Notes under the pieces: generated by a model | What the model saw: only the letters and a program-made list of their open reading frames with translations | Databases searched by the model: none | Told to the model about the DNA's origin: nothing | Position numbers and translations under genes: made by a program | Source of the DNA: Verrucomicrobiota bacterium | GTDB taxonomy: Bacteria; Verrucomicrobiota; Verrucomicrobiia; Opitutales; Opitutaceae | Assembly: GCA_023446865.1 (NCBI GenBank) | Contig: JAEXPL010000275.1 | Location: forward strand, 1 to 15,063 | Reading direction: 5' to 3' | Length of the DNA stretch: 15,063 nt | Shown here: positions 13,926 to 15,063 of the stretch, piece after piece | Position numbering within the stretch: position 1 is the stretch's first letter | Layout of the letters: every line of letters begins with the position of its first letter

Positions 13926-14366
13926 ATGAAGAGACTCGCCGCAGTCACTCTGCTCGCTCTCGCCTCGGTCGTCTCCTTCGCATGTTGGCGTCGGCCGATT
14001 TCATACGCCGCGGATATTTCCCGCCTCAGCGGTGTGACGCTCCCAGAAGGCGCGAAACAGATCGACGACGACGAGTTGGACTGGTGCTTCGTCGCGAAAT
14101 TCTCACTGCCGCCAAACCAGGTCGAAGCCTTCAGAAAGGCACACCCATTCGGGTCGTTCGCCGCGCTAGATCGGGATTCCCCCATGAAGATCGAATCACT
14201 CACGCGCTCGCATGCGCGACCCCGCCCCGATTTCAGGAGCGCGAACGGCATCGTCGCGTTCAGGGGGGGCAACAAAGCGAACACTTGGGAGTTCGTCCTC
14301 GACCCCGCCTCGGCCTCATTATGGGTGTTGGTCGAGTTTCCGGATCATTCCGGCGACCTGCCGTGA
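13926..14366 (+). CDS. Small exported or lipoprotein-like protein, unknown function
   Basis: A 146-residue protein beginning MKRLAAVTLLALASVVSFAC. Two basic residues and a hydrophobic core are followed by Cys20; V-S-F-A-C is a loose lipobox, so it may be a lipoprotein or simply secreted. The mature part has L-S-G-V-T-L-P-E-G-A and a C-terminal W-E-F-V-L-D-P ... L-W-V-L-V-E-F but no domain I recognise. G+C is about 59% over three counted lines (13981-14160), against roughly 67-73% in the neighbouring genes, which hints at relaxed selection or transfer. A run of seven G (14263-14269) lies in the frame. It follows the Fur-family gene by 20 bases and precedes nadA by 39 bases, so it may be cotranscribed with one or both. 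Confidence 0.7.
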   Translation: MKRLAAVTLLALASVVSFACWRRPISYAADISRLSGVTLPEGAKQIDDDELDWCFVAKFSLPPNQVEAFRKAHPFGSFAALDRDSPMKIESLTRSHARPRPDFRSANGIVAFRGGNKANTWEFVLDPASASLWVLVEFPDHSGDLP

Positions 14367-14405
14367 CGCCCAAGCAACACTAGCGCTTTTCGAACCACTT
14401 CTCCC

Positions 14406-15063
<658 letters not shown>

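Overview
This is a GC-rich bacterial window (about 70% G+C by eye) with twelve protein-coding genes, two of them cut by the window edges. It has no rRNA, tRNA, CRISPR array or insertion sequence that I could find. DUF5069, long repeat-built exported proteins, mostly poor Shine-Dalgarno sites and short-period intergenic repeats together suggest Verrucomicrobiota, possibly Opitutaceae. This is an inference from gene style, not from a marker gene.

Layout. Positions 1-2475 hold four leftward genes: the start of a membrane-anchored protein (edge), a three-helix membrane protein with a pilin-like segment, a DUF5069 protein and an APH-fold phosphotransferase. A striking inverted array of 7-base repeats sits between the second and third of these and covers the stop codon of the DUF5069 gene. 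From 2694 to 8595 run three rightward genes that look like one operon: an exported ankyrin-repeat protein ending in TonB C-terminal-like domains, then two paralogous proteins, each with one N-terminal membrane anchor and a long array of ~32-residue helical repeats (17-base gap, then an ATGA overlap). The 313-base convergent gap 8596-8908 contains two copies of a 29-base direct repeat built from octamers.

From 8909 to 11143 lies priA (leftward). A divergent gap with two palindromes, one with a LexA-like core, separates it from a soluble PAS-PAS hybrid histidine kinase with its own receiver domain (11401-13347). Next come a Fur-family regulator (13435-13905), a small exported protein of lower GC (13926-14366) and the first two thirds of nadA, quinolinate synthase (14406 to the edge).

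How the parts may work together. The housekeeping genes (priA, nadA, fur family) are ordinary. The most unusual part is the 2694-8595 operon. All three products are predicted to be exported or anchored in the envelope with their repeats in the periplasm, so they may form a repeat-protein scaffold coupled to a TonB-like partner. No function for the two solenoid proteins is known to me. The two unrelated intergenic repeat types (heptamer and octamer) are the other items most worth checking genome-wide.
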